Assembly: GCF_028993615.1 (NCBI RefSeq)
Contig: NZ_CP118632.1
Location: 1,736,001-1,800,000 of the forward strand
Reading direction: 5' to 3'
Origin: Herbaspirillum sp. WKF16
GTDB taxonomy: Bacteria; Pseudomonadota; Gammaproteobacteria; Burkholderiales; Burkholderiaceae_D
Length of the DNA: 64,000 nt
The position numbers were made by a program, and so were the translations under genes. Position 1 is the first letter of the stretch, and the number at the start of each line of letters is the position of its first letter. Under the pieces are notes generated by a model. It searched no databases, was not told the origin of the DNA, and saw only the letters and a program-made list of their open reading frames with translations. Positions 46,686-55,415 of this stretch are shown in pieces.

Positions 46686-48077
46686 ATGAATAAGCTCGCC
46701 CATGCAGTTTCGTGCACCGCGCTCGGCCTGATCGCGTCTTCCGCGATGGCGCTGCCCAGCGCGCACGACCGCGTCTACACCGCCGACCAGAACAGCAACA
46801 CGGTCTCCGTCTTCAACCCCGCCGACAACACGCTGGTGGGCCAGATCCGCCTGGGCAATCCGCGCCCGGACGTGCTCTCGCCGCTGTACAAGGGGCAGAT
46901 CAACGTGCACGGCATGGGCTTCTCGCCGGACCACAAGACGCTGGTGGTGGTCTCCAACGGCTCCAACTCGGTCACCTTCATCGATACCGCCACCAACGCC
47001 GTCAAGGGCGTCGCCTATGTCGGCCGTTCACCGCACGAGGGCTTCTTTACCGCCGACGGCAAGGAAGTCTGGGTGGTGGTGCGCGGCGAGGACTACATTT
47101 CGGTGATCGACCCCAAGAGCTTCAAGGAAAAGCGCCGCATCCAGACCGCGGTCGGGCCCGGCATGGTGCAGTTCATGCCCGACGGCAAGCTGGCGTTCTC
47201 GGTGGCCAGCTTCACGCCGCAGGTGGACGTGATCGACGTCAAGTCGCACAAGGTAATCAGGAAGATCGACGTGGTCAGCCCGTTCTCGCCCTTCCTGCAG
47301 TTCACGCCCGACCACAAGGAACTGTGGATGACCCACAAGGACGTCGGCAAGGTCACCCGCATCGACACGCGCACGCTGAAGGTGACGGGCGTGATCGACA
47401 CCGGCTTCATCACCAACCACCTGGCCTTCGCGACCGTGGATGGCAGAGTGCTGGCCTACGTCACCGTGGGCGGCGAGAACGTGGTCAAGGTATTCACCAC
47501 CGATACCGATGCGAAACTGGTGGCGACCATCCCGACCGGTGCGCTGCCGCACGGCATCTGGAGCTCGGATGACAGCAGCCGTATCTACGTCGGCCTGGAG
47601 AACGGCGACGGCGTGGAGGTGCTCGACCCGGCGCAGAACAAGGTGGTGGCCCACATCGCTGGCGGCCAGGCGCCGCAGGCGCTGGTGTTTCTGTCCAACG
47701 TGATCAAGGAGGGCGACGGCAAGCAAAACCTGGCGCCGCTGGCCAATGCCGAGCCGCTCAACATCCGCCTCAAGGCGGTGACGGCGGCCGATGCGCGCGG
47801 TTTCGTGGCCTCGCGCAACCTGGGCGTGGTCGACGCGCTGGAAGTGTCGCTGTTCAAGCTGAAGCCGCAGACCAACTACAACGTCTACCTGAGCGGCCAG
47901 GCGACGCCGGTGGCCAGCTTCGTGACCGACGCCAAGGGCATGTCCAACGGCACCGCGATCGGGCCCACCCGCAAGCTGGCTGCGCCTGGCGCGAGCGCCG
48001 CGCCGGCCAGGCTGATCGTGATGGAAGGCGACGCGCCAGCCGACGAGGCCAGGGCTGCGTTGGTGAGCGACATGTAA
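46686..48077 (+). CDS. Secreted YVTN-type beta-propeller protein
   Basis: A 463-residue protein with a signal peptide (1-22). It has repeats of about 42 residues such as RVYTADQNSNTVSVFNPADN and TLVVVSNGSNSVTFIDTATN, typical of seven-bladed YVTN/YncE propellers in the periplasm. The last 100 residues form a separate domain (DARGFVASRNLGVVDALEVS onward). It is 45 bp after the DUF305 gene, likely in the same operon. Its binding partner is unknown. Confidence 0.82.
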   Translation: MNKLAHAVSCTALGLIASSAMALPSAHDRVYTADQNSNTVSVFNPADNTLVGQIRLGNPRPDVLSPLYKGQINVHGMGFSPDHKTLVVVSNGSNSVTFIDTATNAVKGVAYVGRSPHEGFFTADGKEVWVVVRGEDYISVIDPKSFKEKRRIQTAVGPGMVQFMPDGKLAFSVASFTPQVDVIDVKSHKVIRKIDVVSPFSPFLQFTPDHKELWMTHKDVGKVTRIDTRTLKVTGVIDTGFITNHLAFATVDGRVLAYVTVGGENVVKVFTTDTDAKLVATIPTGALPHGIWSSDDSSRIYVGLENGDGVEVLDPAQNKVVAHIAGGQAPQALVFLSNVIKEGDGKQNLAPLANAEPLNIRLKAVTAADARGFVASRNLGVVDALEVSLFKLKPQTNYNVYLSGQATPVASFVTDAKGMSNGTAIGPTRKLAAPGASAAPARLIVMEGDAPADEARAALVSDM

Positions 48078-48147
48078 AAGCCCGGACCGCGCGTCGCCGC
48101 CATGGCAGGGATGAGACAATACGGCGGTTTGCCAAGTCCATCCCGCC

Positions 48148-49860
48148 ATGAATGCCACCGAAACGCTGAGACAAGCCTTCCAGCTCTTTGAACAGGAGCG
48201 CTACGCCGACGCCGAGCAGGCGCTGTTCGCCCTGCTGGAGTCCGACCCCGCCAACAGCCAGGCGCTGCACCTCCTGGGCAGCGCGGCGGCGGCGCAAGGG
48301 CGCTTCGAGGAAGCGGCGCTGGCCTTGCAACGCGCGCTGCGGGTGCTGCCCGCCGGCGCCCGCGAGGCCCTGGCGGTGCGCTACAAGCTGGGCCGCGCCT
48401 TCTACGAACTGGGCCGCTTCGAAGATGCCTTCCTGCTGTACCGCGAGCTGATCGAGAACGGCCAGCGCTTGCCGGAACTGTTCATCGCCGCCGCCGCCGC
48501 GCTGCAGGCGCTCTCGCCCTCGGGCAAGAACGACGGACAGGCCATCGCGCTGCTGGACGAAGCCTTGCAGCTGCAACCCGACGCCGCCGACACCTGGCAC
48601 CGCAAGGCCTTGCTGCAGGAGCGCGGCAAGGCATGGCAAGCCGCGCGCGCCAGCATGCATCGCGCCTTGCAGCTGGACGGCCGGCAGGCCGTCTACTGGC
48701 TCGATGCCGGTTTGGTCGAGCACGCGCTGGGGCAATTCGAGGAAGCGCTGAAATTCTACGACCAGGCCCTGATCCTGGATCCCGGCCACGCCGATGCCCA
48801 CGTCAGCCGCGGCACCAGCCTGGCACGGCTGCGGCAGTACGACGAGGCCATCGACAGCTACCGCCGCGCGCTTGCCCTCCATCCCGACGATGCCGACGCC
48901 AAGCTCAACCTGGCGCTCTCGCTGCTGGTGCTGGGCCGCCTGCGGGAGGCATGGCCGCTTTACGAATGGCGCTGGGAAGGACGCGGCGCCGACCCGTATC
49001 GCCACGCCGGTATTCCCGCGTGGAACGGCGCCAGCGTCTTGCTCGGCAAGCGCATCCTGCTATGGGCCGAGCAGGGCCATGGCGACACCATCCAGTTCAG
49101 CCGCTATGTGCAGCAGATCCTGGAAGCCGGCGCGCAGGTGGTGCTTGAGGCGCCGGCGGCATTGCTGCCGCTGATGGCCGGCTTGCCGCCGTCCCCGCAA
49201 CTGCAGCTGGCCGCCGTGGGCGAGCCGCTGCCGGAGGTCGACTACCAGCTGCCGCTGATGAGCCTGCCGCTGGTGTGCAATACCGCGTACGACGCGATCC
49301 CGGCCGGCGCGCCTTACCTGCGCGCCGAAGAGCGGCGGCGCGCAGCCTGGGCCGCGCGCATCGACGCCATTGCCCCCCGCGCGCAGAAGCGGCTGCGCGT
49401 GGGCATCGTCTGTTCCGGCAACCCCGGCAACGCCAACGATGGCCGCCGCTCGATCCCGCTGCGGCAGTTCGCGCCGCTGGCGCAGGCGCGCGGCGACCTG
49501 GCATTCTTCGTGGTCCAGCCAGACCTGCGCGAGGCCGATGCGGCGTGGCTGGCAGGCCAGGCCGGTTGGCATGAGCTGGGGGAGGGGATCGAGGATTTCG
49601 GCGACACCGCCGCCGCGCTCTCATGCATGGACCTGCTGGTGACGGTGGACACTGCCGCCGCGCACCTGGCCGGCGCGCTGGGCTTGCCGGTATGGATCGC
49701 GTTGCCGTTCGCGCCGGACTGGCGCTGGTTCCTCAACCGTCACGACTCGCCTTGGTATCCGACGGCGCGCCTGTTCCGCCAGCAGCGGGCCGGGCAGTGG
49801 GACGATGCGATATTGGCGATCAAGGCGGCGTTGGCCGTGTCGGCCCCGGCGCCGGAATGA
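48148..49860 (+). CDS. TPR protein with C-terminal glycosyltransferase-9-like domain
   Basis: A 570-residue cytoplasmic protein. About seven tetratricopeptide repeats fill residues 5-280 (for example QALILDPGHADAHVSRGTSL). The C-terminal half contains RILLWAEQGHGDTIQFSRYV and VDTAAAHLAGALGLPVWIAL, the fold landmarks of heptosyltransferase-like GT9 domains. Such fusions are common in betaproteobacteria and are thought to take part in surface glycan or flagellin modification; no target is evident here. Confidence 0.8.
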   Translation: MNATETLRQAFQLFEQERYADAEQALFALLESDPANSQALHLLGSAAAAQGRFEEAALALQRALRVLPAGAREALAVRYKLGRAFYELGRFEDAFLLYRELIENGQRLPELFIAAAAALQALSPSGKNDGQAIALLDEALQLQPDAADTWHRKALLQERGKAWQAARASMHRALQLDGRQAVYWLDAGLVEHALGQFEEALKFYDQALILDPGHADAHVSRGTSLARLRQYDEAIDSYRRALALHPDDADAKLNLALSLLVLGRLREAWPLYEWRWEGRGADPYRHAGIPAWNGASVLLGKRILLWAEQGHGDTIQFSRYVQQILEAGAQVVLEAPAALLPLMAGLPPSPQLQLAAVGEPLPEVDYQLPLMSLPLVCNTAYDAIPAGAPYLRAEERRRAAWAARIDAIAPRAQKRLRVGIVCSGNPGNANDGRRSIPLRQFAPLAQARGDLAFFVVQPDLREADAAWLAGQAGWHELGEGIEDFGDTAAALSCMDLLVTVDTAAAHLAGALGLPVWIALPFAPDWRWFLNRHDSPWYPTARLFRQQRAGQWDDAILAIKAALAVSAPAPE

Positions 49861-49882
49861 GGCGGGGCAAGGGCCGTGCGGC

Positions 49883-50350
49883 CTACAGCCGGTTGGCTGG
49901 GGCCTCTTGGAAATAGCGTTTGGTGTTGAGGTGGACCCGGGGATCCTGCAACAACGCCTCCAGCGGCCACCAGCGCAGCTCCGCATGCTGCGCATCCGGC
50001 GCGATGCGGCTGTCTGGCGGCAGCACGCAGCGACAGCCCAGCGCCACATAATGCGTATTGATGCCGGCGCGGCCCAGCGCATTGTCGTCGTAGATGTGAT
50101 CGTAGGCGCCTTGCAGTTCCCAGCTCTGCGGCTCCGCGCCCAGCTCGGCGAGCGCGATGCGGCGCAGCGCCTCCCCGAGCGCCTCGTTCTTGCGGATGCG
50201 TCCCCCGGGCACGAACCAGAAATCCTGCGCCGGCCGATTGCGGCGCAGGCCCAGCAATACCTCTCCGCCGGCGTTGCGGATGAGCAGGTCGATCGACACC
50301 AGCGGGGTGGAGTCGATCACCAGGGCGAAGTCGTCGGGGGCGAGGTTCAT
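49883..50350 (-). CDS. gmm: GDP-mannose mannosyl hydrolase (Nudix)
   Basis: A 155-residue Nudix protein. The box GGRIRKNEALGEALRRIALAELG (split: GGRIRKNEALGE then ALRRIALAELG) lacks the last glutamate of the standard REUxEE core, the known deviation of the GDP-mannose mannosyl hydrolases. These hydrolyse GDP-mannose to GDP and mannose. Further matches: LLGLRRNRPAQDFWFVPGGR near residues 32-51. It is convergent with the TPR gene (22 bp gap). Confidence 0.87.
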   Translation of the reverse strand: MNLAPDDFALVIDSTPLVSIDLLIRNAGGEVLLGLRRNRPAQDFWFVPGGRIRKNEALGEALRRIALAELGAEPQSWELQGAYDHIYDDNALGRAGINTHYVALGCRCVLPPDSRIAPDAQHAELRWWPLEALLQDPRVHLNTKRYFQEAPANRL

Positions 50351-50387
50351 GGTTGGATATTCACACCGATCAGGCGGCCAAAGCAGA

Positions 50388-50419
50388 AAAGCCTTCCAAA
50401 GAAAACTTTGGAAGGCTTT
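50388..50419 (-). terminator. Terminator of tRNA-Lys
   Basis: A 14-bp stem AAAGCCTTCCAAAG / CTTTGGAAGGCTTT (50388-50401 and 50406-50419) with a 4-nt loop lies just after the tRNA on the minus strand, followed by a T run. Confidence 0.88.
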
Positions 50420-50425
50420 GAATTC

Positions 50426-50501
50426 TGGTGGGGCGTCACAGATTCGAACTGTGGACCTACGGATTAAGAGTCCGCTGCTCTACCAACTGAGCTAACGCCC
50501 C
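50426..50501 (-). tRNA. tRNA-Lys (CTT)
   Basis: A 76-nt cloverleaf with encoded CCA. On the minus strand the anticodon loop CTCTTAA gives CTT, for codon AAG. The acceptor stem GGGGCGT pairs with ACGCCCC. A strong promoter lies upstream at 50545-50573. Confidence 0.95.
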
Positions 50502-50544
50502 GTTGCTGCACTTCGTTGTTGCTCAGTGCTGCAAGAGAGGACGC

Positions 50545-50573
50545 ATTATAGGAGAGCTTTTTTTCGACCGCAA
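50545..50573 (-). promoter_or_regulatory. Promoter of tRNA-Lys
   Basis: On the minus strand: TTGCGG (complement of 50568-50573), a 17-bp spacer and a consensus TATAAT (complement of 50545-50550), 43 bp before the tRNA. Confidence 0.88.
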
Positions 50574-50658
50574 GCCCTTTTTGAGAAAAAAGCTAAAAAA
50601 TATTCTACGGTCCCGGTGGGGCGCCCGCAGGGGCGGGGCCAGCGAGCCGGCCACGGGC

Positions 50659-51483
50659 TCAGAGCGCGCTCTTGATCCCGTTGACCCAGGACTTGGCCGG
50701 CAGCCTGGTCTGCGCCTCGACCAGTGCCGCGCGGGCGTACAGGTCTACGAAGTTGAACTCCTGGCGGCCCTTGAAGGCCAGCGCGACCACGTTGCCGTCG
50801 TGCACTTCGGGCAGCGAGACCACGGTATCGAAGGCGTATTCCATGGCGCGCAGGTTCTTGGCGTAGCTGGGATGGTCGCCGAACAGGTTGACCGTCATCA
50901 CGCCGCCCTCGGCCAGGCTCCGGTAGCAGGCCTGGTAGAACTCGGGGGTATCGAGCACCGGGCCGCGCGCGGTGGCGTCGTAGAGGTCGACCTGCAGGGC
51001 GTCGATGATGCCGTGCGTGGCGGCGTGGACGATGAAGTCCATGGCGTCGCTTTCGATCAACATCAGGCGTTCATCCGGCTGTGGCAGCTTGAACATGCTG
51101 TGGCAGATCGCGATCACCGCCGGGTTCAGCTCCACCGCCGTGACCTGGGCCTGCGCGAACTCCCGGTAGCAGTACTTGGTCAGCGCGCCGGTGCCCAGGC
51201 CCAGCTGCACGATGTGGCGCGGCGACGGGTTGAACAGCATCCAGGCCATCATCTGCTGCGCGTATTCCAGTTCGATCCAGTCCGGCTTGCGGATGCGCAT
51301 GGCGCCTTGCACCCACTCGGTGCCGAAGTGCAGGTAGCGCACGCCGTCCAGCTCGGACAGGGTCACCGGCGCGAACCTGGGCTTGCGCGGCTTGGCGGCG
51401 TCGGCTTCGAGCTGCTGGCGGCGGCGGTTGGGACCGGCCTTGGTATTGGCCTGGGCCTCGATGGATTTTCGTCTGATCAGCAT
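50659..51483 (-). CDS. Spermidine-synthase-like protein
   Basis: A 274-residue protein of the spermine/spermidine synthase fold. The SAM-type nucleotide motif is IVQLGLGTGALTKYCYREF; acidic residues follow in TAVELNPAVI and the LQVDLYDATARGPVLDTPEFYQACYR loop replaces the substrate loop of true SpeE. These residues lack the complete putrescine-binding pattern, so polyamine synthesis is not certain; methyltransferase-like relatives are common. The ATG at 51483 starts the basic N-terminus. Confidence 0.8.
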   Translation of the reverse strand: MLIRRKSIEAQANTKAGPNRRRQQLEADAAKPRKPRFAPVTLSELDGVRYLHFGTEWVQGAMRIRKPDWIELEYAQQMMAWMLFNPSPRHIVQLGLGTGALTKYCYREFAQAQVTAVELNPAVIAICHSMFKLPQPDERLMLIESDAMDFIVHAATHGIIDALQVDLYDATARGPVLDTPEFYQACYRSLAEGGVMTVNLFGDHPSYAKNLRAMEYAFDTVVSLPEVHDGNVVALAFKGRQEFNFVDLYARAALVEAQTRLPAKSWVNGIKSAL

Positions 51484-51661
51484 GATGGGCAATGAGGTGG
51501 CGGCGCAGCGCCGCGGATGCCGAATGATACATGCAGCCGGCGCATGGAGCCGTTCTGCGCAGCGGCTTTGCTGCGCTTCCCGCATATCGACATGCGGATA
51601 CATTCGTTCAGCCGGCGTGGCCTTTGTGTGAGGATGCCTGCCTTATCTTCTCGGGGGCATC

Positions 51662-52477
51662 ATGCAATTCGTTTCATTGGCAAGACTGGCTGGCGCGTTC
51701 GCCGCGCTGGCGCTGAGCCTGGCGCCGCACGGCGCATCGGCGCAGGACAAGAACAAGATCAAGGTCGGCATCTCGGTAGGCAATGCCGAGGCGACCTTCG
51801 AAGTGGTCAAGAAGGTCGCCGCGCGCGAGGGCCTGGAGATCCAGACCGTGGTCTTCAGCGACTACCTGCAGCCCAATGCCGCGCTGGCCGCCGGCGACCT
51901 GGACGCCAACGCCTTCCAGCACGTGCCCTACCTGGACAGCCAGATCAAGGCGCGCGGCTACAAGATCGTGCCGGTGGGCCTGACCATCACCGCGCCGCTG
52001 GGCATCTACTCCAGGAAATACAAGTCGATCGACCAGCTGCCCAATGGCGCTTCCATCGGCATCCAGAACGATCCCTCCAACGGCAACCGCGCGCTGCTCC
52101 TGCTGCAGAAGGCCGGTCTGATCAAGCTCAAGCCGGGCGTGGGCGAGAACGGCGTCAATGCGACCCCGCTGGACGTGGTGGAGAACCCCAGGAAGCTGAA
52201 GCTGGTCGAGCTCGATGCCGCCCAGCTGCCGCGCTCGCTGGACGACCTGGCCGCAGCCTCGATCAACAACGACTACGCCTTCAAGGCCGGCCTGTCGCTG
52301 CAAAAGGACACCATCGCCGTGGAAGACCCGCGCGGCCGCTACGCCAACATCATCGCCACCCGCGCCGACGACAAGGACAAGCCCTGGGTGAAGAAGCTGG
52401 TGCACGCCTACCAGTCGGACGAGGTGCGCAAGTTCATCGAGACCGAATACAAGGGATCGCTGGTGCCGGCGTTCTGA
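51662..52477 (+). CDS. Second MetQ/NlpA-family binding protein
   Basis: A 271-residue periplasmic binding protein, related to MetQ at 5648 (shared motifs NDPSNGNRALLLL, YLQPNAALAAGDLDANAFQHV and an -LVPAF end). The signal peptide ends ASA with no lipobox. No metN or metI gene is nearby, so it probably feeds the MetNI transporter at 6454-8224 or another one. The ligand could differ (methionine, its sulfoxide or another amino acid). Confidence 0.88.
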   Translation: MQFVSLARLAGAFAALALSLAPHGASAQDKNKIKVGISVGNAEATFEVVKKVAAREGLEIQTVVFSDYLQPNAALAAGDLDANAFQHVPYLDSQIKARGYKIVPVGLTITAPLGIYSRKYKSIDQLPNGASIGIQNDPSNGNRALLLLQKAGLIKLKPGVGENGVNATPLDVVENPRKLKLVELDAAQLPRSLDDLAAASINNDYAFKAGLSLQKDTIAVEDPRGRYANIIATRADDKDKPWVKKLVHAYQSDEVRKFIETEYKGSLVPAF

Positions 52478-52491
52478 TTCTCTCTAATTTC

Positions 52492-52523
52492 AAAAGCCGT
52501 CCAGTTGATCCCGGGCGGCTTTT
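52492..52523 (+). terminator. Terminator of the second metQ
   Basis: AAAAGCCGTCC pairs with GGGCGGCTTTT (52492-52502 and 52513-52523, one G-T), with a following T-rich run. The rest of the 322-bp gap to 52799 is AT-richer with no gene seen. Confidence 0.85.
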
Positions 52524-52799
52524 CTATTTTTACGCATTGCGTAGAAGAGTTGAGAATCGTGCCAACCTTATCTTCTTCCTGACAGGAAGGGAGGCAACAA
52601 GCTTAATTTGCTTAGTGAAATCGCAGGGAAGCCGTTTGGAACTCAGCACCTACGTCGCGGTCTTTCTGGGCAAATGTTTGTTTGTTCGAAGCTGACTGAA
52701 GGCTGTGCGGGATGACGCTCACGTCGTTTGAAAAAGGCAATGAATCAGGATATATTCTGCCGATTGGCTGCGTAGCCCAATTGAAGCAAGGAAACTTAA

Positions 52800-54407
52800 A
52801 TGTCGGATGTGTTGGATGACTCTCAACTTGTCTCCGCAGCCATGAACATCTATGGTGCGGAACTTGAGTCAGAATGGATCGAATCGTCTGGCGGCGGATT
52901 ATATCGCAGCGAATTCTTGCAGAACGGATTCCACGCATTTGGGGTTGACCCGGTAACCGCTGAAGGTTTGCGTGGATTCTTTGATGATGACTTCAAGATC
53001 AAATTCGACATTGACGATCATGCTGATGGATATCTATTTTCCGATTTGCCGTCGGAAGTGGTCGAGCGAATCAACAAAGACAATATCTATTATGGGAAGC
53101 CGGGCTCCGATGCGATTGCCGTTCTTGAGAAGTACCTGAAGGATATTGCCGAACTAGTAGAGCGTCAGATTGCACAAAAATGGCGTGTAATCAATGTTCG
53201 TGCGTGGAACGCAAAGCCTCAAACTCAATACGGTCCTTCGGATTGGCACTGTGATGGTTCGTCTCACTACATCCGGAAGCTGATGATATATCCGAATTCG
53301 CTCACTCCAGGGAATGGGTCACTTGAGATTGCGGATCGTTCGGGACAGCTGCATCGGCTGGAAGGCGACTCAGCAATGTGCGTGCTTGCCGACGTAGCGA
53401 TCCTTCTGCATAGGGGCATTTCGGCCGAGAACCGCTTGCGGCCCATGATCGAGGTCACGATCTGTCCAGCGACGGAAACCTCCACGGGCTACGTCTACGC
53501 AGGACAAAATGCACGCGGAATTAAGGACTTTTCTCCGGAGATTATGAAGCAGGTCGCTGCAGTCCGGTACGTTCCCAAGACGCTACAAGCGCAGCCCATT
53601 GCGCCGAAAGATGTTTATCCTACTGAGCCGGCTGCTCCGATAATGAACCAGATCGGCAAAGTAAATATTGGTGGGGGGCCGAATTTCAAGCATCCGGGAT
53701 GGTTGAATCTCGACGGTGTGGCGAGCCGCAGAAATCCTGTTCCGTTCCGGTTTGCCGAGGACTGTATGTTTCCAATTGCTTCGGGGACGACGCAGATCGT
53801 TTATTCCTCGCATTGCCTTGAGCACTTGAACGATAAAACCGTCGCTCGTGTGCTGAGTGAAGCGCAGCGGGTTGTGAGCCCAAACGGTAGATTAATTCTT
53901 AAATTGCCCGATTTTGATCTGGTGAAAAAATCGTGGATTGAGCAAGATTCACATTTCTTTGCGCAATGGGGGCTTGATGTCATTATTCCCACCTGGTTGC
54001 GGCGCGGAGTCATCGACGACATCAATAACCGAGCTTCGATGATTTATTGTGGCTATTGGAACAAAGAGTACGGAGATCATTTCTCATGGAATATTAACGC
54101 GGACCCTGCGGCCTATCATGGTCCGGCCTCGGTTAGCGGCCACGAGTTCGCGCAGATGATCACTACGTTGAGTGCTCATGAGTTGGCGCAAGCCTTGGCG
54201 GAAAAGGTGAGACGCGAAGAGATTGAACCGACTTTCAATCATCAAAATGCCTGGGATAGGGAAGAGCTCCTGGCTTTGTTGGAAAGCTGCGGTTTCAGCA
54301 TATTGAGCTTGGATGGTGACGCAATTCGTGATGAGTATCGAGCAAGCATTCCTACCTTGGATGAAATGCACGATATCAGTATTTATTGCGAAGCGGTCGT
54401 GCGTTGA
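52800..54407 (+). CDS. Fusion of a 2-oxoglutarate/Fe(II) oxygenase-like and a SAM methyltransferase-like domain
   Basis: A 535-residue protein. N-terminal half: a jelly-roll oxygenase pattern with HxD His150/Asp152 (DWHCDG), distal His204 (LLHRGIS) and a likely 2-oxoglutarate-binding Arg214 (RLRPMIEV) ten residues later. C-terminal half: a class I methyltransferase with motif I VNIGGGPNFKHPGWLNLDG (288-306), SSHCLEHL (336-342) and VVSPNGRLILKLPDFD (358-373), close to the COG4627 type seen in sugar-modifying clusters. AAGGAA precedes the ATG. Codon use is AT-richer than all neighbours, a sign of transfer. The substrate is unknown, and no partner gene adjoins. Confidence 0.75.
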   Translation: MSDVLDDSQLVSAAMNIYGAELESEWIESSGGGLYRSEFLQNGFHAFGVDPVTAEGLRGFFDDDFKIKFDIDDHADGYLFSDLPSEVVERINKDNIYYGKPGSDAIAVLEKYLKDIAELVERQIAQKWRVINVRAWNAKPQTQYGPSDWHCDGSSHYIRKLMIYPNSLTPGNGSLEIADRSGQLHRLEGDSAMCVLADVAILLHRGISAENRLRPMIEVTICPATETSTGYVYAGQNARGIKDFSPEIMKQVAAVRYVPKTLQAQPIAPKDVYPTEPAAPIMNQIGKVNIGGGPNFKHPGWLNLDGVASRRNPVPFRFAEDCMFPIASGTTQIVYSSHCLEHLNDKTVARVLSEAQRVVSPNGRLILKLPDFDLVKKSWIEQDSHFFAQWGLDVIIPTWLRRGVIDDINNRASMIYCGYWNKEYGDHFSWNINADPAAYHGPASVSGHEFAQMITTLSAHELAQALAEKVRREEIEPTFNHQNAWDREELLALLESCGFSILSLDGDAIRDEYRASIPTLDEMHDISIYCEAVVR

Positions 54408-54539
54408 GTTTTCACCGAGTGTCTGGCCGGCTTTCATGTTAGCCAGGATGCGATGAAGTATAAGACATGGATTGTGGCTCGCACGGTTTTTTTATAAGCC
54501 GGGCGTCCTGTCTGGGCGGCGCTCGGCTACACTGCGCCC

Positions 54540-54680
54540 ATGCTGAAAAATATCATCCTCTGCATCAAGCTGGCCATTGTCTTCGCGGGCATCGTGTTCT
54601 TCGCGAAGGCGTTGCAGTACCTGATCTTCAACGGCGGCTTCTCGGGCGAGTTCTACGACTACCTGTTTTTCCGCAAGTAA
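54540..54680 (+). CDS. Small single-helix membrane protein
   Basis: A 46-residue protein: a short basic start, one hydrophobic helix (IILCIKLAIVFAGIVFFAKA, about residues 5-24) and a tail ending FYDYLFFRK. Base composition is normal for the genome. No ribosome site is seen before the ATG, but TACACT, a good -10 box, lies about 11 bp upstream, so a leaderless or near-leaderless message is possible. No family is recognised; it could be a small regulator or a false positive. It ends six bases before the convergent glycosylase gene. Confidence 0.55.
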   Translation: MLKNIILCIKLAIVFAGIVFFAKALQYLIFNGGFSGEFYDYLFFRK

Positions 54681-54686
54681 ATTCCT

Positions 54687-55211
54687 TCATTCCCGCACCA
54701 GGTCGCGCCAGCGCGCCAGCTTCTCGGCATAGGCCAGCGTGAACGCCGGGCTGCTCGAGGGCAGCGCCAGGATCCGGTATTTCCCCGCCAGCCCTCCCAA
54801 TGATTTGCGCCCGATGCGTTCGGCCGCGCCGCCGTTGAAGGCGATGGTTTGCAGCTGCGGCAACTGCGCCAGCAGGTCGGCCAGGTCGTTGTGGACGATG
54901 TCGCGCAGGTCGCTGTCCAGGCTGCCCTTGCGGCGCGCCGCGGCGACCACGTCCCACAAGCCGATGCGATGCGCCAGCAGCGCCTGCAGCCGGTTTTCGT
55001 ACGCCATCGCCACCAGGTCTTCGCCGGTGATTTCCGACAGCAGCTTCCAGAACCCGTTGCGCGGATGGCCGTAGTACTGGCTCGCCGCCAGCGACGCCGC
55101 GCCCGGCAGGCTGCCCAGGATCAGTGTGCGGGTGTCGGCGGCGACTACCGGCGGGAAGCTGGCCAGGAGCGGATCGGCGGCGGTGAATTGCAAGGGCTTG
55201 CGGGCGGGCAT
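54687..55211 (-). CDS. Hypoxanthine/uracil-type DNA glycosylase (UDG family 6)
   Basis: A 174-residue DNA repair enzyme. The signature TLILGSLPGAASLAASQYYG followed by HPRNGFWKLLSEITGE matches DNA-deoxyinosine glycosylases (HDG, UDG family 6), and a C-terminal LPSSSPAF motif gives the family's SSPA loop. It removes hypoxanthine from DNA. The start at 55211 is chosen as the first Met that fits; no ribosome site is obvious. Confidence 0.86.
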   Translation of the reverse strand: MPARKPLQFTAADPLLASFPPVVAADTRTLILGSLPGAASLAASQYYGHPRNGFWKLLSEITGEDLVAMAYENRLQALLAHRIGLWDVVAAARRKGSLDSDLRDIVHNDLADLLAQLPQLQTIAFNGGAAERIGRKSLGGLAGKYRILALPSSSPAFTLAYAEKLARWRDLVRE

Positions 55212-55415
55212 CGGGGCTGGAGCGAAGATGAAAATATTTACAGGGTGCGCAGGCGGGAGCGGGGCAGGGCACAATGGCCCGGCTTCGCCGAGCGCGGCAT
55301 GCTGTCGCGCCGGCTCCGCGCTTTCGCCGCTTGCGGCAAAATGGCGATCTTAACGTAATTGCCGCGCGTGCAATTTCCGCTATCGCACATCCCACAACTA
55401 CACGGAGAAGAGAAC

